The notes: a model not told the origin generated them from the letters alone. Positions 38,300-48,206 are shown, counted from the stretch's first letter. The stretch is 64,000 bases of DNA from Oleiphilaceae bacterium (GCA_022447365.1 JAKVBL010000009.1:62001-126000), one strand, 5' to 3'. Made by a program: numbers and translations.

Positions 38300-39631
38300 A
38301 TGGGGCAGGCAGCCAACGAAGCCGTTTTCTTTATGAAGAACAACTCGGTTTCGCGTCAAATGTTGTTTTCGGAATTCGAAGCATTACTAGATGGTTTAAG
38401 TTCGATTCCGGAATATGTGGATGAAGATGCTCATGCTGTGTATACGGTCATTGACGGGTATGGCGATATTGACGCGCTTGTCTTTTTCAAAATTTATTTT
38501 GACGAAGAAAGTCATGCAGACACCTCATGGAATCTTCCTGTCGAGAAACTAGCCTCAATTAGCGGTAGTGGCCCAGACCTGGGCGGAGGACCAATTCGCT
38601 TAGCTTGTCGTTCTCAGTGTTCGATTAATTGGCACCAAGAGGATCTTTGGGATCCAGATATGAATCCTGGAACGAATGATTTTTTAGCCGTTCGCAAAGC
38701 GGTCAATACCAATCGTTTACGATTTAGGTTTCAAGAAAAACCAGAGGGAGAACCTGTTGGCATTCCAACTCTTGGTGCTAGCGATAATGAAGATGATTTA
38801 CCTGTTTTAGGTGGCTCTGATCAAAGCTCTACAGCGATTGATGCGGATGCAGACAAACGAGTTAAGTTAGCGCGTATTCTGAAAGAGCAGCGCTTACGGA
38901 TTCGTACCCTAGAAAAGCACAAGGAACGATCAAGCTCTGAAATTGATCGTGAACAGCGCATTATTGTTCATGCATATAAAAATGAAATTCAATCCCTCAA
39001 ACAAAATCTCGAGCAGCTCAAGGTAAGTAACGAACGCTTGCAAGAAAAGTTAAGTTCTCGAAATGAGCAGTATATTGATCTGCAAGATAAAGTGAGTGGC
39101 CAAACTCAGGTGGTAGAAGAGCTTCAAGAGAAGCTTAAAAATGCGAGCTCTGAAGAGAAAGATGCGCTAGAGAAGCAGAAACTAGAAGCTGAAATCGTTT
39201 TGTTGCGAGAGCAATTAGATCGTAGAGACTTGGATTTAGCATACCGCGATGAGCGGGAAGATTTACTTCGCGCAGAATTGGAAGAGCTTAAAGAGACAAT
39301 GTCTGATGGTTTGGGCTCGAATGATTTGGTTGAAAAGCTAAAAGAGATGGAAGTTGTTTATGTGGCGTATCACGCGGGTGTGGGTCATATATCAATGACA
39401 TCGATTGACATACTTCGTTATGCCGAGAACCCAATGGCATTCGTGGCTGAGAAAGCAAAAATCAGCGAGAAGGTTTACCGTGCTTGGTTAGCGCATTTTG
39501 AAAGCCCGTTGTGTCAGGAACCCCATGATGACGGTACTTTGTGCCATAACAAAGTGCGTGTTTGTGATAACCCTACTGATTTTGAAGTAGGTATTAGTGA
39601 TCGTTGCGATCTGCATCGTATGGATATTTGA
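38300..39631 (+). CDS. Coiled-coil protein with Cys-rich C-terminus, unknown
   Basis: I do not recognise a named family. The 443-residue protein has three parts: an N-terminal globular domain (about 1-140), an acidic linker, a long coiled coil (about 185-350; repeated EQL/LQEKL heptads) and a C-terminal domain with C405, C415, C422, C436 and H439 that could bind zinc. There is no signal peptide or membrane helix. From memory, Pseudomonas carries a gene of this kind between fadH and the following PLP enzyme. A GGGG upstream of the ATG is a weak ribosome binding site. The next gene starts one base after its stop. Confidence 0.72.
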   Translation: MGQAANEAVFFMKNNSVSRQMLFSEFEALLDGLSSIPEYVDEDAHAVYTVIDGYGDIDALVFFKIYFDEESHADTSWNLPVEKLASISGSGPDLGGGPIRLACRSQCSINWHQEDLWDPDMNPGTNDFLAVRKAVNTNRLRFRFQEKPEGEPVGIPTLGASDNEDDLPVLGGSDQSSTAIDADADKRVKLARILKEQRLRIRTLEKHKERSSSEIDREQRIIVHAYKNEIQSLKQNLEQLKVSNERLQEKLSSRNEQYIDLQDKVSGQTQVVEELQEKLKNASSEEKDALEKQKLEAEIVLLREQLDRRDLDLAYRDEREDLLRAELEELKETMSDGLGSNDLVEKLKEMEVVYVAYHAGVGHISMTSIDILRYAENPMAFVAEKAKISEKVYRAWLAHFESPLCQEPHDDGTLCHNKVRVCDNPTDFEVGISDRCDLHRMDI

Positions 39632-39632
39632 T

Positions 39633-40595
39633 ATGCAAGGTCTAAACGGGGAAGTCACTTTCCATGAGATGGCGCAAGATTTTGAGCGTCCTCTGGAAAT
39701 TTCTTCGTATGACTTGTCAGGTATAGTTGATCGCTATTTTGATACTAGTCGGTATCGTGAGCTCAGAGTCGATGTACTGCGGCTTGATAAAGTGCATCCA
39801 TTTATCTCAGGAAATAAATGGTTTAAGTTAAAGCACTATTTGCTCTCTGCATCTCAGCAGAATATTTCTCATCTCGTCAGTTTTGGCGGCCCCTTTTCCA
39901 ATCATCTTCACGCACTTGCCTATGCAGGTTATTTATTTGGTTTTCGCACGACTGGCATCGTAAGAGGGCATGCTCCGGTTCCCGATAAATTATCACCGAC
40001 ACTACAAGATTGTCTTAAGTGGGGGATGAGTTTGGAGTGGATGGATAGGCAAGATTATCGTCGTCATGCCGAAGTATCTGGTTTGGAACATGTTCAGGCG
40101 CTGTTTCCTCCGTCCCTTGTGATTCCTGAAGGTGGTGAAGGGGTTGATGGGGTAAAGGGTGTGGCGTCCCTGTTTCAAACGCTTGATCTAGATCGATACG
40201 ATCTAATTTTAACGTCGGTTGGTTCGGGTACAACGTTAGCGGGCCTGCATAATGGAGTGGGTGACTCTGCAAGGGTTGTAGGTGTGTCAGCATTGAAGGG
40301 GGCAGAGGATCTGTCGCAACGGGCTGCCAAATACATTCTAGGTAAGAGTCCCGAGCAGGTTGAAATTTGGCATGATTATCACCATGGTGGCTTTGCTAAA
40401 ATGTCGCCGCTTTTAAGAAACTTTATTTCTAGTGTTCAATCAGAATACGGCCTGATGTTAGATCCGGTATATACCAGCAAAGCGCTATATGCTTTAGTGC
40501 ATCAGTTTGCGCATCATAAGTTGGGTGAGTCAGTAAATGCTATGTTGCTTCATACTGGTGGGCTTCAAGGTTGGAGAGGATTTCGATCTTCCTGA
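39633..40595 (+). CDS. PLP-dependent ACC deaminase/D-cysteine desulfhydrase family
   Basis: About 320 residues from ATG 39633; a second ATG at 39669 is possible. It is a fold-type II PLP enzyme. SGNKWFKLKHYL contains the PLP lysine (K-W-F-K context), HLVSFGGPFSNHLHALA is the family phosphate/substrate loop, and TSVGSGTTLAGL is the glycine-rich PLP-phosphate loop. Members deaminate 1-aminocyclopropane-1-carboxylate or desulfhydrate D-cysteine; the exact substrate is open. It overlaps the convergent DUF1853 gene by 31 bases. Confidence 0.85.
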   Translation: MQGLNGEVTFHEMAQDFERPLEISSYDLSGIVDRYFDTSRYRELRVDVLRLDKVHPFISGNKWFKLKHYLLSASQQNISHLVSFGGPFSNHLHALAYAGYLFGFRTTGIVRGHAPVPDKLSPTLQDCLKWGMSLEWMDRQDYRRHAEVSGLEHVQALFPPSLVIPEGGEGVDGVKGVASLFQTLDLDRYDLILTSVGSGTTLAGLHNGVGDSARVVGVSALKGAEDLSQRAAKYILGKSPEQVEIWHDYHHGGFAKMSPLLRNFISSVQSEYGLMLDPVYTSKALYALVHQFAHHKLGESVNAMLLHTGGLQGWRGFRSS

Positions 40596-41539
40596 ATTTG
40601 TTCGTAGCCTTTGTTTAACCATGTGTCGTGCACCACGAATAAAAGCTTGGCTTGTTTTGAATTTTTGTCAGTAGCTAAAACTAAAATAGCCCGCCCTTCG
40701 TTCTCTACATCTTGCTCTATTGATTCTTGCAGCTCTGATAAGTTGAGCGCGTCGTTTTGCTCTACCTGAATGTCGAGCCATTGCTTCTTTTTTAAGACAA
40801 AAAATGTGTCAGCCCAAGGATGTAATGCGTACCAATCCTGCAACTCTGATACATGAACCCATACGCTATGCTGGTAGGCGTCTTCGTTTACATCTTCAAG
40901 GCTCATTTGATCTCTTAATACAGAGTTGAATGGTAGAAATAACCTGCCGCGAATAATACATTCCGTGGAAAACGGCCGTGCACCAAAGTGCTCTAGGCTA
41001 GAGAATGTTTCTTTGTGTTCGCTGAGTCTCAGTTGGTGTTCATTAAGATGTCGCAGTTTTATATCGAGCCGATCAATTTGGTTTGGGCCGACCCAATATG
41101 TTTGAGTAGATGAACCGGAAGAATACGGCACGCCGAGATAGAACTTAATAGCGAGCTCTTGGTGAATGATTTGTTCAGTGTGTTTGTCGTGTACTAGAAA
41201 ATCAAACTCGCCAAGTGTCACGCCGTCGACATTGATTTGAAGGTTTTTGGCCAGTAGTTCATATCGTTCACTGTATTCTAGGTAGCATTGCCAGAGCGAC
41301 TCTACATGAGGGCCTAGAAAGTGACTGTTACTGTTCTGAAGTATTTCCTCGAGTTGCGGTCTAAGGCGCTGCTCATTAAGTTTGTCATCGAAAGATGCGC
41401 AGGTCTTATGCAATGCCGCAATGGTCTGAACATCGATGTTTACGATGTCTTTCTGCGCGATAAGCCAGTTCAAATTATTTAGCGCGAGCTTGATGTGATC
41501 TATTGAAGAATAAGATTTGTATTGCAGCTTAGAAACCAT
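40565..41539 (-). CDS. DUF1853 family protein
   Basis: A 324-residue protein of the DUF1853 family, whose function is unknown. Characteristic is LGEFDFLVHD, which recalls a nuclease-like strand with acidic residues, then HQELAIKFYLGVP and YWVGPNQIDRLDIKL, a pattern (D, then E-x-K) like PD-(D/E)xK nucleases. That catalytic link is my inference. It is on the reverse strand between two forward genes and overlaps the PLP-enzyme gene by 31 bases at the 3' ends. Confidence 0.8.
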   Translation of the reverse strand: MVSKLQYKSYSSIDHIKLALNNLNWLIAQKDIVNIDVQTIAALHKTCASFDDKLNEQRLRPQLEEILQNSNSHFLGPHVESLWQCYLEYSERYELLAKNLQINVDGVTLGEFDFLVHDKHTEQIIHQELAIKFYLGVPYSSGSSTQTYWVGPNQIDRLDIKLRHLNEHQLRLSEHKETFSSLEHFGARPFSTECIIRGRLFLPFNSVLRDQMSLEDVNEDAYQHSVWVHVSELQDWYALHPWADTFFVLKKKQWLDIQVEQNDALNLSELQESIEQDVENEGRAILVLATDKNSKQAKLLFVVHDTWLNKGYEQIQEDRNPLQP

Positions 41540-41653
41540 TTGTAATGCAATTTTCTGATACTATTGCCGTAAGTCTAAATTGCTTCGGTTAACAAATTCC
41601 ACAGCTAGAGCAAACAAATCTCTTTAAGTGCTTCTTTGGAGTCACCCTTTTTT

Positions 41654-42538
41654 ATGGAAAATTTTACGCATATTGGTTTGATTGGCCGCCTCGGTAGTGC
41701 AACGGTCATAGAAACGTTGCGCCGTTTGAAACGCTACCTCGTGTCAGAGGGGTACCATATTATTCTTGAGGAGCAAGTGGCTGAATTAATGCCAGGTCAT
41801 GGTTTGCAGGTATCTAGCGTAAAGATGATGGGTGAGGTGTGCGACCTTGTTATTGTAATTGGTGGCGACGGAAGCCTATTAGGAGCAGCGCGGGAACTCG
41901 CTAAATCAAATGTTCCTTTATTGGGAGTGAATCGTGGGCGATTAGGTTTTCTTACGGATATTTCTCCTGAACAAATTGAAGATGGAGTCGATGCCGTTTT
42001 AGAAGGTGACTATGTCGAAGAAAAACGCTTTTTACTTGATGTATTGGTACGCCGAAATGGTGAGCCGGTCGGTTACGGTTCAGGTTTGAATGACATTGTT
42101 CTGCATCCTGGTAAATCGACACGAATGATCGGCTTTGATCTCTTTGTTGAGGGACAATTCGTATATAGCCAGCGCTCTGACGGTTTGATTGTCAGTACCC
42201 CAACAGGATCAACCGCATATTCTTTGTCTGCAGGTGGCCCTCTTCTCCATCCCAAGTTAGATGCAATTGCTCTTGTTCCAATGTTCCCTCATACGCTGAG
42301 TAGCAGACCTATTGTGGTAGACGGGAAAAGTGAAATAAAGATTGTGATTGGTGAAGCGAACGAGATATATCCACAAGTAAGTTGTGATGGCCAGTATCAC
42401 ATTCCTGTAGCGCCAGGTGACACAGTTAGTATCACCAAAAAACCTTACCAAGTAAGATTAATTCATCCAACCTCGCACAATTTCTATGAAACGTGTCGTA
42501 AGAAGCTAGGTTGGGCTCATAACTTAATTGAGAGTTAA
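41654..42538 (+). CDS. nadK: NAD kinase
   Basis: About 294 residues, the usual size. I place the start at ATG 41654 (MENFTHIGLIGRLGS), which matches the known N-termini, rather than TTG 41636. IGGDGSLLGAAREL carries the GGDG motif, GRLGFLTDI and STPTGSTAYSLSAGGPL complete the family set. It phosphorylates NAD to NADP with ATP. The metallophosphoesterase gene follows after 10 bp. Confidence 0.95.
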   Translation: MENFTHIGLIGRLGSATVIETLRRLKRYLVSEGYHIILEEQVAELMPGHGLQVSSVKMMGEVCDLVIVIGGDGSLLGAARELAKSNVPLLGVNRGRLGFLTDISPEQIEDGVDAVLEGDYVEEKRFLLDVLVRRNGEPVGYGSGLNDIVLHPGKSTRMIGFDLFVEGQFVYSQRSDGLIVSTPTGSTAYSLSAGGPLLHPKLDAIALVPMFPHTLSSRPIVVDGKSEIKIVIGEANEIYPQVSCDGQYHIPVAPGDTVSITKKPYQVRLIHPTSHNFYETCRKKLGWAHNLIES

Positions 42539-42548
42539 GTGACGTAGT

Positions 42549-43508
42549 ATGAGTGAACATGTTCAAGGTTATGACCTGATCGGTGACGTTCATGGATGCG
42601 CCCAAACGCTAGAAAAGCTGCTGCTTAAAATGGGCTATCAACATGAAAACGGATGTTTTCGCCATGATAGTCGAAAGGTCATTTTTGTTGGTGATATTGT
42701 CGACAGAGGTCCTCGTATTCGCGAGGCTCTTCATATCGTTAAAAACATGGTGGATGCTGGCCAGGCTGAAATTGTGTTGGGTAATCATGAATATAATGCG
42801 ATGTGTTATTGCACGCGTGGTCGTGATGCCGAAGATCATTTGTTCTTGCGTGAGCATAACGCGCGTAATCATCGCCAAATACGCGAAACGCTGGAGCAGT
42901 TTGAACCATACCCCGAAGAATGGCAGATGTTCCTGTCATGGTTTCATACGATCCCCTTGTATCTCGACAAAGGCCATTTTCGAGTCGTACATGCTTGTTG
43001 GGATCGCCATGCTATCGAACATTTTAATACGATGAGTCCTTCTCGTAGCTTGTCGATGGATATGTTGTATGAGTCTGCTCGCGATGGAACCTTTCTAGAA
43101 AAAATGGTCGATCGCATGACGCGAGGCACATCATTAAAGCTTCCTGATGGGGAGAGCATCGTTAGTAAGGATGGGTATATCCGCAATATGTTCCGGACTA
43201 AGTTTTGGAACGATGACCCTAAAACCTATTCAGATGTTGTATTTCAGCCTGACCCATTGCCTGATGGATTGCTGGATCGAAAACTCTCTGAGCAAGAGTT
43301 AGATCATTTGATGTATTACGGCAAAGACGAGGTGCCAGTATTTGTTGGTCACTATTGGATGTCGGGAGCCCCCGCTCCTATCACGCCAAATGTTGCTTGC
43401 CTGGACTATAGTGCCGTGAAATACGGAAAATTAGTCGCTTATCGTATGGATGATGAAATTGCACTAGATGCTAATAAATTTGTCTGGGTAGATGTCACGC
43501 CATCATGA
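42549..43508 (+). CDS. Metallophosphoesterase
   Basis: A 319-residue calcineurin-like phosphoesterase. The metal-binding motifs are GDVHG, GDIVDRG, GNHE and the histidine segments VVHACWD and VGHYWM. The substrate is unknown; related enzymes hydrolyse dinucleoside polyphosphates or phosphoproteins. It forms a tight operon: 10 bp after nadK and overlapping the rhomboid gene by four bases (ATGA). Confidence 0.88.
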   Translation: MSEHVQGYDLIGDVHGCAQTLEKLLLKMGYQHENGCFRHDSRKVIFVGDIVDRGPRIREALHIVKNMVDAGQAEIVLGNHEYNAMCYCTRGRDAEDHLFLREHNARNHRQIRETLEQFEPYPEEWQMFLSWFHTIPLYLDKGHFRVVHACWDRHAIEHFNTMSPSRSLSMDMLYESARDGTFLEKMVDRMTRGTSLKLPDGESIVSKDGYIRNMFRTKFWNDDPKTYSDVVFQPDPLPDGLLDRKLSEQELDHLMYYGKDEVPVFVGHYWMSGAPAPITPNVACLDYSAVKYGKLVAYRMDDEIALDANKFVWVDVTPS

Positions 43509-44401
43509 ATGAAGTAGCACGCGTATCGATCGATAAAAACCTACAGCCTTTTTCAGAATGGTTACGTCGCCAGGGCGTTGAGCACCGAATCTCTGAGCGA
43601 GGTGGAGAGTTAGTGCTAGAACTTCAGCGCTTAGAGAATAAGGATCAAGTTCTAGAGGCTTTGAATTCGTACTTGGAACATCCTGAATTAGAGCAGCAGT
43701 TATCTGCTGCGAATGCGGCCTCGTCACCTTTAAAGGTGCGTTTCTCTGCTGGGTATGATCGTGTAACACCGCAACAGGCTCCACTCGTTTTTTTAGTCAT
43801 TTCTCTTTGTGTGCTCGTTGCTTGGTTAACGGATCTTGGTGGAGGCGGTGAAGTCTTAAGAGCTCTACTGATCGTCAATCCTTTCGATATTTCGATGAAC
43901 TTGAATTCTATTGAGGGGCGTTGGTCTGCATTGGTCGAAACCATGCAGGCTGGAGAGATATGGCGTTTATTCTCGCCAGATGTGCTTCATTTTAGTCTCT
44001 TGCACATTGTTTTTAACTTGCTGATGTTTTGGATTCTAGGCGGGCAGCTTGAGTATCGAAAAGGTGCGCTCGCATTATTTGTGTTGATCGTTGTTGTCTC
44101 TGTCATATCGAATGTCGCGCAACTTTTAGATGGCGGCTATTTGTTTGGGGGATTGTCGGGTGTTGTGTACGGCTTGTTTGGCTATACCCGAGTTTGGTCG
44201 CATTATGATCGTCGCGTTTTCATGCCGGATGGATTATTTAAGTTTGCGTTGGTCTGGTTGGTAATTGGTTATACGCCACTAACAGAATGGATTGGCTTAG
44301 GGGCTATGGCTAATTCAGCGCATTTGTACGGATTGTTAAGTGGCCTTGTTTTAGGTTGGCTTGTGTTTGGTTTAACGGCTAAGCGCAATAGCGCGCCATG
44401 A
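43505..44401 (+). CDS. Rhomboid family intramembrane serine protease
   Basis: A 298-residue rhomboid of GlpG type. Residues about 1-65 look like the cytoplasmic N-terminal domain of GlpG (Sec. RRQGVEHRISERGGELVLEL). Six or so membrane helices follow. The catalytic serine is Ser218 in GGLSGVVYG and the catalytic histidine His273 in NSAHLYGLLSG. It cuts membrane-embedded substrates; its targets are unknown. It overlaps the metallophosphoesterase gene by four bases. Confidence 0.9.
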   Translation: MNEVARVSIDKNLQPFSEWLRRQGVEHRISERGGELVLELQRLENKDQVLEALNSYLEHPELEQQLSAANAASSPLKVRFSAGYDRVTPQQAPLVFLVISLCVLVAWLTDLGGGGEVLRALLIVNPFDISMNLNSIEGRWSALVETMQAGEIWRLFSPDVLHFSLLHIVFNLLMFWILGGQLEYRKGALALFVLIVVVSVISNVAQLLDGGYLFGGLSGVVYGLFGYTRVWSHYDRRVFMPDGLFKFALVWLVIGYTPLTEWIGLGAMANSAHLYGLLSGLVLGWLVFGLTAKRNSAP

Positions 44402-44422
44402 AAATGGTCTAGGGGGAGATAT

Positions 44423-44680
44423 ATGAATTTTGAAGATGCTGCAAAGCAGCTAGACCCAGAGTTGTATGAAAGATTTAAAAAGGCACTGGAATTAGGAAAG
44501 TGGCCAGACGGCCGAACGTTGACGAAAGAGCAAAAAGAAATCTGCTTACAAACAGTGATCGTTTACGAAGACGCTCACGATATTCCTGAGAAAGATCGTG
44601 TTGGGTATGTGGATACCACGAAGAAAAAGAAAAAAGGTGATGATCCATCTGATGAAGTGCCTTTGCGTGTGTTGCACTAG
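44423..44680 (+). CDS. YeaC-like DUF1315 protein
   Basis: An 85-residue protein with the DUF1315/YeaC pattern: YERFKKALELGKWPDGRTLTKEQKE and QTVIVYEDAHDI. The function is unknown. A Lys-rich stretch (KKKKKGDD) precedes the C-terminus. GGGGGAG precedes the ATG. It lies in a run of co-oriented genes between the rhomboid and DUF2797 genes. Confidence 0.85.
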   Translation: MNFEDAAKQLDPELYERFKKALELGKWPDGRTLTKEQKEICLQTVIVYEDAHDIPEKDRVGYVDTTKKKKKGDDPSDEVPLRVLH

Positions 44681-44711
44681 AGCAGAATTAATAAAAATTT
44701 AAGAGGTTATT

Positions 44712-45539
44712 TTGGAATTATTAGCGCGTGGTCGTTTGCAGAAAATGGCAGTCGATCATCAGACGCCAATCGCTTATCAACTTCATGTAGGTGATTCGGC
44801 CTTAAATATGTCTGAGTATCTGGGTAAGCCAATGAAGTTTGTATTTGAACAAGAGATTCGTTGTTCAAATTGCCAGAGAGTCACCAAGAAAAGTTTTAAT
44901 CAAGGCTTTTGCTATCCGTGTTTTCAAAAGCTTGCGAGCTGCGATAAATGCATCATGAGTCCTGAATTGTGTCATTACGAAGAAGGGACGTGTCGCGAGC
45001 CAAGATGGGGTGAAATGCATTGTTTGCAACCGCATGTCGTATATTTGGCTAACTCGAGTGGTCTAAAAGTAGGTATAACGCGAGGCACACAAGTTCCCTC
45101 GCGCTGGATCGATCAAGGCGCAATTCAAGCATTGCCTATCGCGCAGGTTTCTAGCCGTAAGCTTTCTGGTTTAATTGAAAATAAGCTAAGAGAGTGGGTA
45201 GGGGATAGGACTAATTGGCGCAAAATGCTTAAGCATGATGTAGAGGTAATGGATCTCGCTGCAGAGCGTGAACGTTTGTTTGCAGAGGTTGGCGACTACC
45301 TGTCTGAGCTGAAGCAAGACTATCCAGATGAGCACATAGAATGGCTTATAAGCGGCAATGAATATTCATTTGAATACCCTCATTTGGCTTGGCCTGAAAA
45401 AGCGAAAACATACAATTTGGATAAGACGCCAGAGATTGAAGACACATTGATGGCAATAAAAGGGCAGTATCTAATTTTCGAACAAGCTTGTTTAAATATT
45501 CGAAAATATGGCTCGTATGAAGTTTCAATTTATGCCTAA
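44712..45539 (+). CDS. DUF2797 family protein
   Basis: A 275-residue protein of DUF2797. It starts at TTG 44712 with AAGAGG five bases upstream and no ATG that fits. A cysteine-rich zinc-ribbon-like part (CSNCQ...CYPC; CDKC) is followed by HVVYLANSSGLKVGITRGTQVPSRWIDQGA, which recalls the GIY-YIG nuclease fold. The function is not known. It is followed closely by pepN. Confidence 0.82.
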   Translation: MELLARGRLQKMAVDHQTPIAYQLHVGDSALNMSEYLGKPMKFVFEQEIRCSNCQRVTKKSFNQGFCYPCFQKLASCDKCIMSPELCHYEEGTCREPRWGEMHCLQPHVVYLANSSGLKVGITRGTQVPSRWIDQGAIQALPIAQVSSRKLSGLIENKLREWVGDRTNWRKMLKHDVEVMDLAAERERLFAEVGDYLSELKQDYPDEHIEWLISGNEYSFEYPHLAWPEKAKTYNLDKTPEIEDTLMAIKGQYLIFEQACLNIRKYGSYEVSIYA

Positions 45540-45575
45540 GCAATTATGCATAGCGAGGGCTCTAGGAATACAAAG

Positions 45576-48206
45576 ATGAAAGACGCAGCAGCAAACATCA
45601 CATATCTAAAAGACTATCAAAAACCGAACTTCCTCGTAGAGAGTATTTCTTTGAGCTTTAAGCTATTCGAGGACGGCGCTGAAGTAACGAATCTTATGCA
45701 CGTTGTTAAAGATTTGGATTCCGAGTCGACAGAGTTGGCGTTGGACGGCGAAGAATTAGAATTGCGCTCGGTCAGTATTGATGGAGCTCTATTAAATAGT
45801 GATCGTTACTTGGTGACAGAGTCCGGTCTAAGCATCTCAGATATGCCGGCAGACTGTCAGTTAGAAATCGTGACGTGGATTAAGCCTCAAGAGAACAAGC
45901 GATTAGAAGGACTCTACAAGTCATCGACAATGTTCTGTACCCAATGTGAAGCCGAGGGTTTTCGACGCATTACTTACTATCTCGACCGTCCTGATGTCTT
46001 AACGATCTTTACGACAAGAATCGAGGCAGATAAATCCTTGTATCCAAATTTGCTATCGAATGGCAATTTGATTGAATCAGGCGAATTGGATGGAGGACGT
46101 CATTTTGCGGTTTGGAATGACCCCTTCCCGAAGCCGTGTTATTTGTTTGCACTCGTAGCGGGTAATTTGCATTGTCAAAAAGATACCTTCACGACAATGA
46201 GTGGTCGAGAGGTGCGTCTCGAAATTTTTGTCGAACACAAAAACTCAACTAAGTGTGATTATGCCCTTGATGCTTTGAAACGCTCTATGAAGTGGGATGA
46301 AGAGGTCTATGGTCGTGAGTATGACCTTGATATTTTCATGATTGTCGCGGTCGATGACTTCAATATGGGGGCCATGGAAAACAAGGGCTTGAACATTTTT
46401 AATTCTTCTTGTGTTCTAGCAAAACCCGATACCACGACAGATGCTTCATATCAGCGTATTGAAGCGATCGTTGCGCATGAGTATTTCCATAATTGGTCGG
46501 GTAACCGGGTCACGTGTCGAGACTGGTTCCAGCTAAGCTTAAAAGAAGGATTTACGGTTTTTCGTGATGCAGAGTTTTCTGCTGATATGAATTCACGTGT
46601 TGTAAAACGTGTCGAAGACGTTGCTTTACTCCGCACTGCGCAGTTTGCCGAAGACGCTGGCCCTATGTCGCACCCTGTACGTCCTGCCTCGTATATGGAG
46701 ATCTCTAATTTCTATACCTTAACCGTGTATGAAAAAGGCGCAGAAGTTGTGCGTATGCTCCATACCTTGTTAGGCGCTGAACTGTTCCGCAAGGGATCTG
46801 ACTTATACTTTGATCGCCATGATGGGCAAGCCGCAACGACGGATGATTTTGTTGCAGCAATGCAAGAAGTCTCAGGAAAAGATCTGGGTCAATTTAAGCG
46901 TTGGTATACGCAAAGTGGAACGCCAAGAGTAAACGTCTCGAGTGAGTTTGATGCGCAAGCGCAAACTTACATATTGCACTTTGAGCAATCATGTCCGCCC
47001 ACGCCTCAGCAGGAAGTCAAAGAGCCGTTCGTTATCCCGATTGAGCTAGCCTTACTTAATGGGGATGGTGGCGAACAAGCGTTGTCTGCATTTGGTGGTC
47101 AAAAAAGCGCAGTTTTTGAGTTGACCGAGAAAACACAAAGCATTGTTTTGGAAGGCATTCCAGAAGAACCCATTCCGTCGTTGTTGCGCGGCTTCTCTGC
47201 CCCAGTAAAACTAAATTATAACTACACACAACATCAGCTTTTGTTTTTGATGGCGAATGATTCAGACGGTTTTAACCGCTGGGATGCTGCGCAAAGCCTA
47301 GCATTGCTTGAATTGAATGCCATGATCTCAACGGTGAAGAACGGTGGTAATGCTCAGCTCTCTAGTGCCTATGTCGGCGCGATTCGAAGCATCATTAGCA
47401 ACGAGTCATTAGACAAAGCGATGGTCAGCAAACTGTTGCAACTGCCAAGTGCTGCTTATCTGATTGAGCTAGCAGAAGAAGCTGATGTGGATGCTATTTG
47501 TACTGCGCGAAATCTCGCTCGTAAGCAATTAGCGTTCGATTTACAGAAGGAACTGGTTGCATGTTATCAGCGTAATCAGGGGTGCGAGAAAGGCCTAAGT
47601 TACGCTGAAATGTCTGTTCGAGGGCTTCGAAATACTTGTTTAGCACTGTTGTCAGCCAATGCGAATGATGAATTCATGAGCCTTTGTCGCAAGCAGTTTG
47701 TTAATGCTCAGAATATGACAGACCAAGTTGGAGCATTGTCTGCCATGATTGCCTCGGGCAACAAGCAAGATGCCGATGACTTATTGGCACGTTTTTATGA
47801 TCAGTGGAAAGAAGATGCTCAGGTTATGGAGTTATGGTTCTCTGTGCAATCGTCAGCGTCTTCATATGCTGATTTAACACACATTCAATCGTTGATGGAG
47901 CATCCTGATTTTGATTTCTTGAATCCAAATAAACTGCGTTCGGTTGTAGGTGTTTTTGCAAATCAGAATTTAGAGAATTTCCATAAGTTAGATGGTTCAG
48001 CTTATGCCTTCTTGGCAGACCAAATCATAAAGTTGGACGATCTAAATCCTCAAATCGCCTCGCGATTAGCCACGCCGTTGACGCGTTGGAAAAAATATAA
48101 TCCTGCACGCCAAGCATTGTTACGAAGTCAGTTAACGCGAATTCAAGGCAAGTCGAATCTTTCTAAAGATCTTAGAGAGGTGGTTGATAAGAGTCTCGTA
48201 TCATAA
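45576..48206 (+). CDS. pepN: Aminopeptidase N
   Basis: An 876-residue M1 aminopeptidase (E. coli PepN is 870). The start is ATG 45576 with AGGAA seven bases upstream; an ATG at 45546 has no such site. The exopeptidase motif GAMEN is at 265-269; the zinc site is H301-E302-x-x-H305 with E324. It removes N-terminal residues from peptides in the cytoplasm. It ends the nadK-to-pepN run of genes and is followed by a perfect hairpin. Confidence 0.96.
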   Translation: MKDAAANITYLKDYQKPNFLVESISLSFKLFEDGAEVTNLMHVVKDLDSESTELALDGEELELRSVSIDGALLNSDRYLVTESGLSISDMPADCQLEIVTWIKPQENKRLEGLYKSSTMFCTQCEAEGFRRITYYLDRPDVLTIFTTRIEADKSLYPNLLSNGNLIESGELDGGRHFAVWNDPFPKPCYLFALVAGNLHCQKDTFTTMSGREVRLEIFVEHKNSTKCDYALDALKRSMKWDEEVYGREYDLDIFMIVAVDDFNMGAMENKGLNIFNSSCVLAKPDTTTDASYQRIEAIVAHEYFHNWSGNRVTCRDWFQLSLKEGFTVFRDAEFSADMNSRVVKRVEDVALLRTAQFAEDAGPMSHPVRPASYMEISNFYTLTVYEKGAEVVRMLHTLLGAELFRKGSDLYFDRHDGQAATTDDFVAAMQEVSGKDLGQFKRWYTQSGTPRVNVSSEFDAQAQTYILHFEQSCPPTPQQEVKEPFVIPIELALLNGDGGEQALSAFGGQKSAVFELTEKTQSIVLEGIPEEPIPSLLRGFSAPVKLNYNYTQHQLLFLMANDSDGFNRWDAAQSLALLELNAMISTVKNGGNAQLSSAYVGAIRSIISNESLDKAMVSKLLQLPSAAYLIELAEEADVDAICTARNLARKQLAFDLQKELVACYQRNQGCEKGLSYAEMSVRGLRNTCLALLSANANDEFMSLCRKQFVNAQNMTDQVGALSAMIASGNKQDADDLLARFYDQWKEDAQVMELWFSVQSSASSYADLTHIQSLMEHPDFDFLNPNKLRSVVGVFANQNLENFHKLDGSAYAFLADQIIKLDDLNPQIASRLATPLTRWKKYNPARQALLRSQLTRIQGKSNLSKDLREVVDKSLVS

